A stretch of 64,000 bases of DNA, taken from NCBI GenBank assembly GCA_035610365.1, contig CM069434.1:102970806-103034805 (forward strand), in the 5' to 3' direction. The notes under the pieces are model-generated. The model was not told the origin of the DNA, ran no database searches, and saw only the letters and a program-made list of their open reading frames with translations. The stretch is from Aquatica leii. Lineage: Eukaryota > Arthropoda > Insecta > Coleoptera > Lampyridae. Each line of letters begins with the position of its first letter. The first letter of the stretch is position 1. The translations under genes were made by a program, and so were the position numbers. Of the stretch, positions 24,171 through 34,935 are shown piece after piece.

Positions 24171-25372
24171 CCATTTAAGACTAAAAAAAATCCTGTGGGA
24201 AAATACATTCTAAATTTACATTATTACTGTTATGTACTTAAGTATTATTCTGACAATAAATAAATTGAAGAGCAAATCACATATTGCTAAATCATAAAGT
24301 TTTATAAGAACAATGGTATTAAGTTTTTTTTTACAAAACTAATGTGTAATGTGTAAAATAGAAACGGCAGGTGTTACAGTCGTATGTTAGTTTACGGTGA
24401 TGCTAAATGTAAGTTTTTAAAGAGATTCCTGAAGAAATACGAAGTACAATACAAGGTACATCTAATTAACGAGTTGTTATTTTAGTAGGTGAAATTAGAG
24501 CATAAATACAAGCAAAATATTTGAAAATAAAAGTTCCATTAAACATTACAAAACATCAAACTTTTTAGCAAAATAAATCTTATATTACGGACTTGTAGTT
24601 TCCTAACGTTATGGACACCACCAATAAAACTAAACTGTTCTAAGAAGTGCAAATTTCGTCTCCGCGACACCAAAAATAAAAATAAATACAAAATAATGTT
24701 ATCGAATAACGTGTGGAAGTTATAATTACACTCACCGTACAGTAAAACGGTATCACTGTTGTACATAATAAAGGAAATTTAAATTAATTATTATAAAGTA
24801 CTAGTACGTTAAGACGAATCACTTAGCATCAACAAAAGAAATCGCTTAAAAAATTGAGACAGAAATAAATCAGATTGCCAAACTCAGTTTTAACAAAGCA
24901 AAATTTTGCATTTAATTTTAAGTCTTGTTTTGGTAACAACCAAAGATAAACGTGATCGTGTACACAAAGTACATTTCTTTAAGCTAGGTGAGTAGTAATT
25001 CTGAAATAAACTTTACTATCTGCTTTAATTATTTTATTAACAATTGATTTTGTAGACGATGAAAAATTAAAGTAAACAATAATTAACACAATGCATCAAT
25101 ACGTTTTACAGCATTTACACCCATCATTTACTGCATTGTTACGATCAACAAACAATTTCCATTTGTTTATGTTTCAAGACTGACCGAAAACTTTAATTGC
25201 AATTATCTCAAAACTGAGTCAGTTTAGACCAAATCTTTAAAGAAAAAACTTTTCATTTAACGCCACCAGAAAACTATCCTTTCAGTTTGTACTCGTATTT
25301 CAAATACACTTTGTATAACAATTTAACATTAGGATTTTCAATTCAAAATTGAATTGAAAAAATGCTGCAGCG
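24171..25372. other. Spacer, nothing recognised
   Basis: AT-rich sequence without recognisable genes or repeats. A 75-codon frame at 24539-24766 (-) shows no family features. Confidence 0.45.
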
Positions 25373-25552
25373 CACAGTGGGCCGATATCCGAAAAAACCG
25401 GACAAAAATCAGAAAATTAAACTTCGGAATTTTTAATGTAGTACCCAATAATACCATAGAGGTGGCTCGACACAAACCAGCAGTCGGTTATACCGTCCGG
25501 ATTACAACTGAGCACCGGTGTCGCGCGAATGGATGTGTCCGTTAAATGTATA

Positions 25553-26853
25553 TAGGGTGTCCTACGAGGTACTGTACATACTGAAATGGTATCTTCCTTA
25601 GGTCAATTTAAGTAGAAAACGTCCTATAAACATAGGTCCAATTCGCCTTAGTTACACAGATACAAGCGTTCAAAGTTTATAAATGCTCACACATTTTTTG
25701 AAAATTATTATTATTGAAAACAGAAAATCGAACTACAAAACAAATATAAAAAAAACAAACATAAAAAAAAACAAACAAAAAAAATCACATCAAATGCTCA
25801 AAATGACCTCCTTCTGCATTAATACAATGACGGCTGCGATCTAAAATGGACCGAGTAGCCGCTCGAAGCACCTGCTGGTTGTTCCGTGTTTGTTGATCGT
25901 ATCCAATATAGGCTGTATTAGTTCAGCTCTGGTATTAACTTTTACCTCGTATACTAAGCCTTTCACATGACCCCACAGATACAAGTCCAATGGTGTGAGA
26001 TCGGGCGATCTCGGTGGCCAAACATGCGGGCCTCCACGTCCAATCCACCTATTGGGGTAAGCAACATTTAGATATTCGGTCACATGCCGACTAAAATGTG
26101 GAGGAGCTCCATCTCTAGTAAATTGCGCCTCGTCGCTAAATAAAATTAATGGAACTAATTGTGGATTTACCTGTAGCCAGGGGCAGAAATTCAACCGGGC
26201 AGCAAAATCTCCAGGTTCTAGATGCTAAACCTGTTGTATGTGATAGGGATACAAAAGCCCATCATGTAATGTTCGCCATACTGACATACGGGTGAGTCCC
26301 GTTTGAGAAGAAATTCTTCTAGTACTCAACCCTGGACTCCGATACACCATCTGTAGAATGTTTTCCGGCTCATTCACATTTAACTGCACAGGACGGTCAG
26401 ATCTTGTTGAAACTGATGGAAATGAACCATGAGTCCGTACATGTTGAAACACAGAAAAAAAGGTTTGGTGATTTGGCACCCTCTTGTTGGGAAATCTTCG
26501 TTCATATTCCCTAACGGCATATCTCGCATTTCCATCACAAAATCCATAAATGTAAATGATATCAGCATACTCTTCGTTAGAAAAATGAGAAGGCATTTTG
26601 CATTTAAATTACACTTCATTTAATAAAATCGACTGTGAAATTAGTAGAAAAGAAAGCAATATTGTTCGGCTTTTGTTTCCCAGTTGACTAAGAATAATTA
26701 ATTTTCAAAAAATGTGTGATCAGTTATGAACTTTGAACGCTTGTATCTGTGTAACTATGGCGAATTGGGCCTATGTTTATAGGACATTTTCTACTTAAAT
26801 TGACCTAAGGAACATACCATTTCAGTATGTACAGTACCTCGTGGGACACCCTG
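25553..26853 (-). mobile_element. Mariner-superfamily element nested in the transposon above
   Basis: Both ends carry a long inverted repeat (about 170 bp) starting TA(T/C)AGGGTGTCC, with shared ACGAGGTACTGTACATACTG and ATACAAGCGTTCAAAGTT. TA dinucleotides flank it, as expected for Tc1/mariner. It holds one transposase frame on the - strand, internally deleted. Confidence 0.85.
25841..26596 (-). pseudogene. DUF4817-type mariner transposase with internal deletion
   Basis: The frame runs from MPSHFSNEEYADI (26596) to SRCFERLLGPF (25841), with only one stop (TAG at 26225-26227). Domains in order: DUF4817-like N-terminus with YGFCDGNA and FPNKRVPNHQTF, a helix-turn-helix, the first catalytic motif ILFSDEAQFTRDG, then directly APPHFSRHVTEYL, RWIGRGG and the third motif SPDLTPLDLYLWGH. 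The segment between RDG and APPH, normally some 80-90 residues including the second catalytic Asp, is missing. Both flanks resemble a GATGG(A) stretch, suggesting a microhomology deletion. It cannot transpose by itself. Confidence 0.85.
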
Positions 26854-27189
26854 TATAACTAAGATTGAAACGTGTTTTTTGTAAAACCAACGTGATGAAA
26901 GGTAAAAATGAAGATAAGCAAACATTATCCATAGTTGTCAATCGTATAATTTGGCAACAAAATATGAAGTATGTAGATTATTTTTTTTTAAAAAGTTCTT
27001 GTCCGAAGTTGCCTCTTCTTTTTTACATCGTTTTCCTTTTTTGGTCTATTAAACTCGATTAGAAATTGACATGATTTATGTTTGGCTCGACGTTGATTCA
27101 ACATTTGTATATTTACTTTAATTACACATTTATAATTAATATTTTTATTATTTTATAACAAGAAATTCCACTTTAATTATTTGTCACCG

Positions 27190-28790
27190 GCAGGAAATTT
27201 TTGATGCCGTTAGACAGCACCTCACTTTTGAATATGACAAAAAAGGGCACCAAGTGGAAATTTTCATAGCTCAGAAAATAGAGAGACATGCAATTGACAA
27301 GGTGGCACTGAAAAACTTCTTCCACATCTTAAAAACTAAGTGGTTCGATTGCAACCGAACCGAATGGTCTCACGCTTTGAGGAGAATAAAGAGTGACTCA
27401 AGAGAACAATACAACTGCAGGTAATAACAACAAATTAAGTTCGATTTTAAAATTGAAATAAAGTTGTTGTCACAAAAACACATTAAGGAATAAAATAAAA
27501 ATTGTCATTGATTTACTTTGAAGTACTTGAGGAAGATGTGGAAACACGTAAACTTGATGTTATCCGCTGGATATTAATGTTGCAAAGACTTTAGCGGAAA
27601 TTTCTTTACAATAGTTATTGCATCACATAACAAGCAGAATTGTTTCTCCGTAATTTAAAATTGACTGCAAAATATGGATTTGACGGTTCGTCTGGACAAA
27701 AGCAATATAAACAGAAGTTTGAAGACGAGGATGCGTCAGACGCGAGTGTTTTATCGACTTTACTTGTGCCATTAAAAATAACCAACAGTGACGATAAAAA
27801 TGTATTGTTTTAGCAAAATCCAGACCGTCTTCTCCAAGATTTTGCTCTTCAATTAAATTACAATACTTCACGAAAACGTTACTTCAACCTTGAACGAAGA
27901 TAGCTATGTGGAAGATCAAATAACCAAACTTTTCCCATATGTGACAATTATCGACGGAAAAGAAATTACTGTTAATTTTAAGCTTATTTATACGATGATT
28001 GACGTAAAGCCAGCGGAGCTACGTCTAAGACTTTCAACGATCTCTAAGTTTGTTTATTACCAGTAAACGAACTAATTTTGCGTTACGGTTTAGCAACGTT
28101 ACACGCTTGGATCTACTTTATGGAGTTTTTCTTATATTTGGGGTATAAACTGAACACGACACAAGAAGTGGCAAGCGCGATCGTTAAAAGACAAAGAAAA
28201 GGTGTAACTGCAAAAACAGAACATACAGAAAGGTTTCAAATTGCGAATTGGGCTCATTATTGATGCTCCAAAAGTGGGATGGTTTAGTAACAGTAATGAT
28301 GGTAACACTGATGGGAGTTTTTTGCTAATTAACTAACAAATTTTGGGTTTGGACGTTGAACTGCTAAATCGCGCAGCAAGTTTTGTCTAGGGGTTGCGCT
28401 GTGAATGTAGAGCTTTTCAAAAAATATTGCCTCAAAACTGCAAAGATGTTGTACGAAGTTTTCCGTGGTACTGCATGTCAACGTCCATTCATGAAATTTG
28501 ATTCATTTTAAACACAATTTGCAATAGGTCAACTGTCCGAAGAAGCGCAAAATTGCGAAACAAGGACGTAAAGAAATACAGAAAAAATTACTTGCAAAAA
28601 AACTTTAGTGAGAGCACTATAAGAGACGAGTTTCAGTGGTTGCTTGCGTCTTCCGATCCCGTTATCTCGACTTTGCTAACGGCACCCCCAAAAAAAAGCG
28701 GAAGTCTTTCATACGAGCCATACAATTATTAACTGCGTACGTATTCGGCGGTTAGGAGTCTTCTGATTCGTACGTCTGCTCCACTGACTA
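27190..28790 (+). pseudogene. Coding remnant of the unclassified DNA transposon
   Basis: Pieces in several frames look like one decayed protein. Near 27196-27425: IFDAVRQHLTFEYDKKGH and KWFDCNRTEWSHALRRIKS. Near 27900-28050: KLFPYVTIIDGKEITVNFKL. Near 28240-28320: RIGLIIDAPKVGWFSNSNDG. Near 28440-28600: VVRSFPWYCMSTSIHE, GQLSEEAQNCETRT in one frame and RNKDVKKYRKNY in another. Near 28640: LLASSDPVIST. I recall similar conserved strings (SNDGNT, GQLSEEAQ, RNKD.K.YR) in uncharacterised transposon-like proteins of arthropods, but cannot name the superfamily. No intact frame remains. Confidence 0.5.
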
Positions 28791-29110
28791 TAGCGAATAA
28801 TTATGTTTAAGGCGTAACAGTCAACTTTTAAAGAATAAATAGAACATACAAAAAATAAACAGTGTTTTTATACTACCTTCTTAAAAACATTATTAAATTC
28901 ATTATCAGTGAACGTGAAAATCCTTGTAAACAATTTGTGATTCCAATCAAATTTGTTTTTTATTTCTGTGCGCCATTTTGGATCTGCCATTTTGAATTGT
29001 TAAAAATAATATAAAACTCATAATCAGCGACCTTAAAAACTCTTATATACTACTTTCTGTTCCAAATACATTAATTTTTGTCCGCGTTTTCCGGGAACCG
29101 GCTCACTGTG

Positions 29111-30640
29111 CAGCGTGTAGCTTTTTTGTCAATTTATACACACCCTGTATACGAAAACTATTTTTCTGTAACTTACTTCTTTAAAGTTCTGAACCTAAGC
29201 TCACTAATTACCTAAAGTTAAGTTAGGTTATCGCCGTTATAAGACACTGAAAATTATCTACTATAAACTTGACGATATAAGCGTTTTTCGCGGTCTCCAA
29301 TGAGTATGTGTTAGTAGCAATAATTAAATAATAAAGCCACACAATTTGATTTAAGAACATTGCTTGACTCTACTTAACTCAAGAAGTTAGATAATTTTAC
29401 TTTAGAATTGAGAATATGAGACAAGCGGAAAAACCAAGCTAAGAATATCATCTCATCCAAGAATTTTGACTCATATCTGGAAATGTTTTTAGAAAGACCC
29501 AAAACTTAAAAACACAAAGCTTAGATTCAAAATTTTTTTAAATAATAGTCAACTACTAAAATCACAAATATTTGCGCTAATAGATTGTTTATGTCGTAAT
29601 AGAATTTGCTTGTGCATCATGCAGACGTTACTACATAAAGCGACCAAATTTAGTCCAAAGGTTGTCAAAATAAATCTTTTGTAAATTTGTGTCATTTAAA
29701 AGTTACTTGTTTAAAAAGCTATACCATCAACAAAAGAAGATAAACTGTTAAAAGCGACACATATTTGTAAATTATAAAAAGACCGATGAAATTTGTCTAT
29801 GTTGCCATTTTTCGATCAAAAACAGGAGTTATAAGTTTTGGAAGAAATATCAGTGACTGTTACAAAAACTTGTTATCGTATTAGATGTTTCATTATCTCG
29901 TGACCTTGAGTAAGGAATAAACTAAATATTTAGTCTGAATCTCCAAACGTCAGTTTATTTAAAAGTAAAGATAGGTTAGAAAAAATGTATCGGCGAATGT
30001 TTGTAAGATGGATGATAGCAATGTTTTGGAATAAACCGATTACAGCGCCACAGTTTACAAGATTTTAAAAAAGCTTTACCAAGAAGGTATTTAAATCACT
30101 ATTTTATAAATCGTCGGTAGAAACATGTCGCAAGAACAACACATCATCAAAAACACGATAAAGTGATATTATCCAAACTGACTTTAACACAACGGAAATA
30201 AAAAGTTAAAAACACAATTAATGTTGTATCACAGAAAAATATTATCTTTACAATTTGTATTAAACAATTTTTAATATACTTTGTTTAATTTGGTTATATA
30301 TATATCTTAATTGCATGCAAAACGTTGGTTGAAAATTAATATTTTATTGTCGATTATTTACATACTTTCTCATACTCACTATTAATTGATTTTGATTAGT
30401 TTTAATGCAGTTGTGTAACCAAAAGTTTTTTGTACTATGTTTATATAACATATGTAAATATAAAGTTTTAAGTATTTTAGAAATGTTGATTTGACAAACA
30501 AAGTCTAGCATAGTATAAATTAATTAATAAATTAAAAAAAGTTAATTATTTGGTTTATAATATTGTTTCGTCACACTTTTGCTAGCATTACTAGAAACAT
30601 TAATTATACTTTGTTTTATTATATACTTTATTTAAAAAGT
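29111..30640. other. AT-rich spacer, nothing recognised
   Basis: No coding homology, RNA gene or clear repeat structure seen on either strand. Confidence 0.45.
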
Positions 30641-31014
30641 TATAAATTAGTAGGGAAGGTGAATTTAATGACAGCGAAAGTCAATGTTCTTTTGACAAGT
30701 AACGCCGTCAAAATCCGAACTATAAAACAGCATCAGAACTAGCGGACAGCTGTTTCCTTCTTTTAGAACTCGTCAGCGCTAGGATACACCGATGTGTTTC
30801 CACATACACACATCGGTGTATCCTAGCGCCGATGAGTTCCAAGAGAACGAAACAGCTGTCCGCTAATTCTGATGTTGTTTTTCACAATTATACCGACAGT
30901 GTTCCTAACCTATTTTATAACTGAGATTTAGATAGCGTTACTTGTCAATAGATCATTGGCTTTCGCTGTCATTAAATCCAATGACAACTTTTCTACCTTC
31001 CATATTAATTTATA
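30641..31014. mobile_element. Foldback (MITE-like) element, 374 bp
   Basis: Nearly the whole unit is one imperfect palindrome. The inner stem CTAGGATACACCGATGTGT pairs perfectly with ACACATCGGTGTATCCTAG around a 10-nt loop at about 30800-30813. Outer parts pair through GCGGACAGCTGTTT, GACAAGTAACG and TTTAATGACAGCGAAAG. The extreme ends TATAAATTA match in inverted orientation and start with TA. No coding capacity. The right arm carries extra segments absent from the left. Confidence 0.85.
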
Positions 31015-32550
31015 GTTTTCTATATGTCAAACGTGGTATTTTTACCACAGGATGGCGTTCCAAAAACATTCCAAATACTTCATCTAGCTTATTATAACGA
31101 TTGCCAATAAAAAATTTGACAGAAAAACATCTATTGTAAAACTGATAAAAATGACCTAAATTTAGTAATTATTTATATACAAGATTTAATCGCTATTAAC
31201 AATTAGTTAATTGCCTGGTCATAAACTATGTTTAATCTGGGGTCATTACTATAGTATTAGTCGGAAATCATTAGACATTAGTTGTTAATTGTATGTTAAT
31301 TACCCGATAATTATATTGAAATATAATTACACAGTAACCCATAAAATTGAACAGCATATGCAAAGTTTAAATTAGACAAAAATGCAGGTTAACACTGGTT
31401 TAGGTGTTGTGATACACTCAAGCAGCGACAGTTATTTAAAAAAAAATTTAGGTTGTCTTTCTAAAAAATGTAGTTGCAAAGATCTTTTAACGAAGCAAAC
31501 TAAACCACACAAAAAAGTTTGAATCAGCCGAAAATATCAATTTTTTTTTAAAAGTTCCTAAGGCAAGAAGATGATGGATTACGAGTTTCATGTAGTAATT
31601 TATTGTTAATTGCAAAACCTGGAAACAACACACACAATGGGTGAAGAATTAATCTTACCGACAGTCAACGAAGTGTTAATGTTCATCAGCATAAAACAGC
31701 GTTAGATATCAGGAAAATTCTTTTGATCAAACATTTTTCGTAAAGAAGAATTGATAAAATGGCTAAAGACGTTGAAATCTTTTTATGCGATTATATGAAA
31801 ACAATTCTAAAAAAATCTCAAGTTTTTGCGGTTATCTTGGTTACGATTATAAGCGACTCTCGGCTTAGAACGACAATACGGCAATAGCCCAGTTCTACTT
31901 CGTGTTTCGGCTCTCAAAAAGAAATTACGACCAAGCCTAAAAACATTCCAACATTGATAGTACGTTATTAGAGATTATTTGACACACTTTGTAGTAAAAA
32001 CAATGAAACTTTTAAATGTAACACACAGAAATCCGGTGCTTTTTAGAAGTCATTTGTTTGAAACGTTTTTATAACCTCTATTTGATTCAGTACTGGATTT
32101 CTTTAACAAAAGATGAAGAGCTATCATATCATTTAATGGGTAGACTTATGGTTAATGAGTGAAGTACATTTACAGTTGCAATGTGATGAGTTAAATTTAC
32201 TTAAAATCATAAACGTCATATCTGCTTTTGTGGTAAAATTTCTTCTCTTTAACACGTTCGCTGGGTAGTGAAATTTCAATTTTAGGCACAATTTGCTGAA
32301 TGAATTTTCTGAAAATGTTTTAATATGAAAACCCAATAGGGTATTTTTTTACTTTTAAGAAGTGTCTATACGATGTGTCATAAAGAATCAGGCCACGTGC
32401 CATATCAGGGGACGTGAACACAATGACATAACTTAACTGCCTATATGCGTAGTGTACCAGATATGGAATTATCGAAAATTCAGGTATGATATAAAAAAAA
32501 ACTAGCAGTGTAAACTTTTAATAAAACATAAAAATGAAGTAAAATATATA
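31015..32550. other. Spacer with no recognised gene
   Basis: AT-rich. A stretch at 31630-31960 (+) has a faintly coding look, with short open pieces, but I recognise no family. 32133-32336 (-) may be a far end of the neighbouring piggyBac remnant; this is unproven. Confidence 0.35.
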
Positions 32551-32554
32551 TAAT

Positions 32555-33590
32555 AACAAAAACTTTTGGTAGTTTAGTTGTCACTACATCTTTAGGATTA
32601 TCTTTGCAATTTGATCTCAATGTCTCAGTAGAAAATGTTTCATTCTTGAATAATTCTAACTAAAATTTAATTTATGTTGTAGAAACTTCATAACTACTTT
32701 AGATGTATGTCCATTACCTCCTTTGCTGTTCATTGCACTAGTATACACTTCTATTTCAAGCACTGTATCATTTGGTTTCCTCAACATGTATAATTTTATT
32801 CCAAGCTTATGGTGTTTGTCTTTTATATATTGTCGAAAGACAAAGCGTCCTCTTCATAACATCATTGATTTGTCTTGGATAGCACGTGTTATATATTTTG
32901 TTATTATTAAAAAATGCAATAACTGGTTGAATTTTATACAATCGATCTCGGGTGCACTTTTTATTGGATTTTGTACAAAATGTGCATCTTAATATGAGCA
33001 AAGACCTGTCTTTACTCATATGGTCCGAAAACCTTTTACATTGAAATGCGGATCAGTTTTCTAATAATCTTGTAATCTACTACATTGGGCAGATCTCGTG
33101 AGAAACAATAAACCTAAGAAGATTAGAAATTCAGATCTTTGGAACGGTTTTAAGTTTGTAATTCTAGAACGATCAGAGATATTTTTAGAACAAAAATTTC
33201 CTTCTAGTATACGATTGACAAATTCATCATCAAATAAAAGAACCAGAAAAAATCTATTGGTTTTTCATTTTCTGGTACAGTCAAAAGCAGCTCTTTTCTA
33301 CTTCAAAATGAAAAGTTTGACACAGGATTTTCTACATCCTGCCATACATTCAAGCAGTCGCCCTGTTCACAAATGGGTGGTACAGGATTTGCAATAAACC
33401 GATCTCATGTAGTTCAAAGTAACCCTTCTTATCTGGTTTGAAATTTTCCAAATATTTGTCATCACCCCCATCTGAATCGTCAAAGTCCATATCACTATCT
33501 TGCCACAGATAATCGTCGTCACTAAATTGTTCATTTAAAAATTGTTCTAGCTCTTCGTGTGTTAGGATTTTTTACTATAATTTTTGCCTT
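32555..33590 (-). pseudogene. piggyBac-type transposase, degenerate
   Basis: On the - strand, across several frames: an acidic N-terminus (LTHEELEQFLNEQFSDDDY), FKPFQRSEFLIFLGLLFLTR, then MSKDRSLLILRCTFC and DRLYKIQPVIAFFNN (32860-33010), YPRQINDVMK where the first catalytic Asp should be, KLGIKLYMLRK, GGNGHTSKVVMKF and finally a TLRSNCKDNPKDVVT block near 32580-32630. These occur in the piggyBac order. Frameshifts, stops and altered catalytic positions show it is dead. TTAA ends were not located. Confidence 0.8.
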
Positions 33591-33947
33591 ACTGTCATAC
33601 GACGTAGAGGAACTTTGCATATATTCTCGTGCATTTTTAAAAATTAAATAAGCAAAGAAGATCGCTCTTGTTTATTTAGTGTAAGGCAAAGAAAATACAA
33701 GAAAGCATTAGCAAGGAAATTATGGATTCATACACTGATAGCAGAAAGGAGTACAGTAGGAGCATTTTACACGTTGTTTGAAATCCTAAGAAGCAAACTT
33801 CTTTAATTATTTTAGGATGCCGTTTGGAGGATCATATAGCCCGCGAAGAAACAAATCAACAAACAATACATACCAGCGGCAGAAATGATTGCAGTTACAA
33901 TTAGGTAAGAAATTGAATCAAAATGAGATTTTTAGAACTAAATACAT

Positions 33948-34430
33948 TTATATAAAAAAATACAGCAAACAAACTAAATAAACAAAATTATCATTCATGT
34001 TTAGTATTGCTATAGAGAGATGTATTTGAGTCAGATGAACGTGGCGTTGCAATGTATGGTATGTTGATGCCAATTTCTGGTTGTGATTACTGTCATATGA
34101 CTGAGTTGGTGCAAACAAAGATAGCAATCCATTGATAGCAAAAGTATTTGTAGAAGGAGGACATCTTTGCTTTTGCTTAAAACCCTGTAAAAGCTGTAAA
34201 ACTTCTACACCAAATTGAAGCTTGTCATTTTCGTCTAATTTTTCTACAGTCGGCAAAATAGAATCGAAAAACAATTTATCTATACTGAATGTGGGGTGTA
34301 CCTGCTGTCCGGTTGTTTCAAAATATTTAATAATTTGGTTTGAAAATCGTCTCGACGCTTCTTCTTTGCTGTAGCTTGCTTTCCTGCAGGTAAAGCCTTC
34401 GATGCCGCTCGTTTAGAGGTAAATAGATAG
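33948..34430 (-). pseudogene. BESS-domain tail of a MADF-BESS protein, antisense in the Harbinger intron
   Basis: The - strand frame reads LFFDSILPTVEKLDENDKL and FGVEVLQLLQGFKQ, a good BESS motif. Just upstream, in another frame, is a basic and Q-rich stretch (SKALPAGKQATAKKKRRDD). Harbinger elements commonly carry a MADF/Myb-like DNA-binding partner gene, often divergent from the transposase, and this fits that role. The MADF domain itself is not visible; its expected position overlaps transposase exon 2. The whole piece lies inside the transposase intron on the opposite strand. Confidence 0.65.
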
Positions 34431-34935
34431 AGTTGGATTGCATGGATTAGTAATGTATTCCTTCATTTTCTTCTTCTGTGTTCGAGTGTTTTTGCAAAGA
34501 ATTGTAACTGATCGCAAAATATACACTTTTTTGAGTTTTTTAATACCAGCGCCTGATTTAAGGATTTTTTTTATAACATTTTATTGTTATTCTATTTCTG
34601 TAGTTGTGTTTTATATTCTTGCAGGTATTTGGCAAGCGGAATGACTTTTACAGACGTTCATTACGCGTATAGATTACGAACATAAACAATACGCCAAACT
34701 GTGAGGTATGTATGCAAAAAAAATTGGGAAGTTCTACTTGACGAATGCATCCCACTACCATCAGAAAATATGTGGAATGAATGCAAAGTAGGATTTGAAA
34801 AAAATGATAATTTTCAAAACTGTTTCGGGGCCATAGATGGGAATCACATTAGAATTGTTAAGCCATAGCGAAGTGGTTAATTATTCTATAACTACAAACA
34901 TATTTTTTCTGTCGTATTGTTGGCAGTTATGTATA

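Larger units (their letters stand above)
25373..29110. mobile_element. Unclassified DNA transposon with 5-bp TSD, carrying a nested mariner
   Basis: The ends are inverted repeats of about 37 bp: CACAGTGGGCCG... on the left and its imperfect reverse complement at 29074-29110, sharing CACAGTG(G/A)GCCG and CGGACAAAAAT. A direct repeat CAGCG flanks the element at 25368-25372 and 29111-29115, indicating a 5-bp target duplication. Total length is 3738 bp, about 2.4 kb without the nested mariner. The coding remnant (27190-28790) is described separately. I could not place it in a named superfamily. Confidence 0.75.

Noticed and set aside
33098..33397. 99-codon + strand frame
   Set aside because: It lies over piggyBac transposase coding sequence on the - strand.
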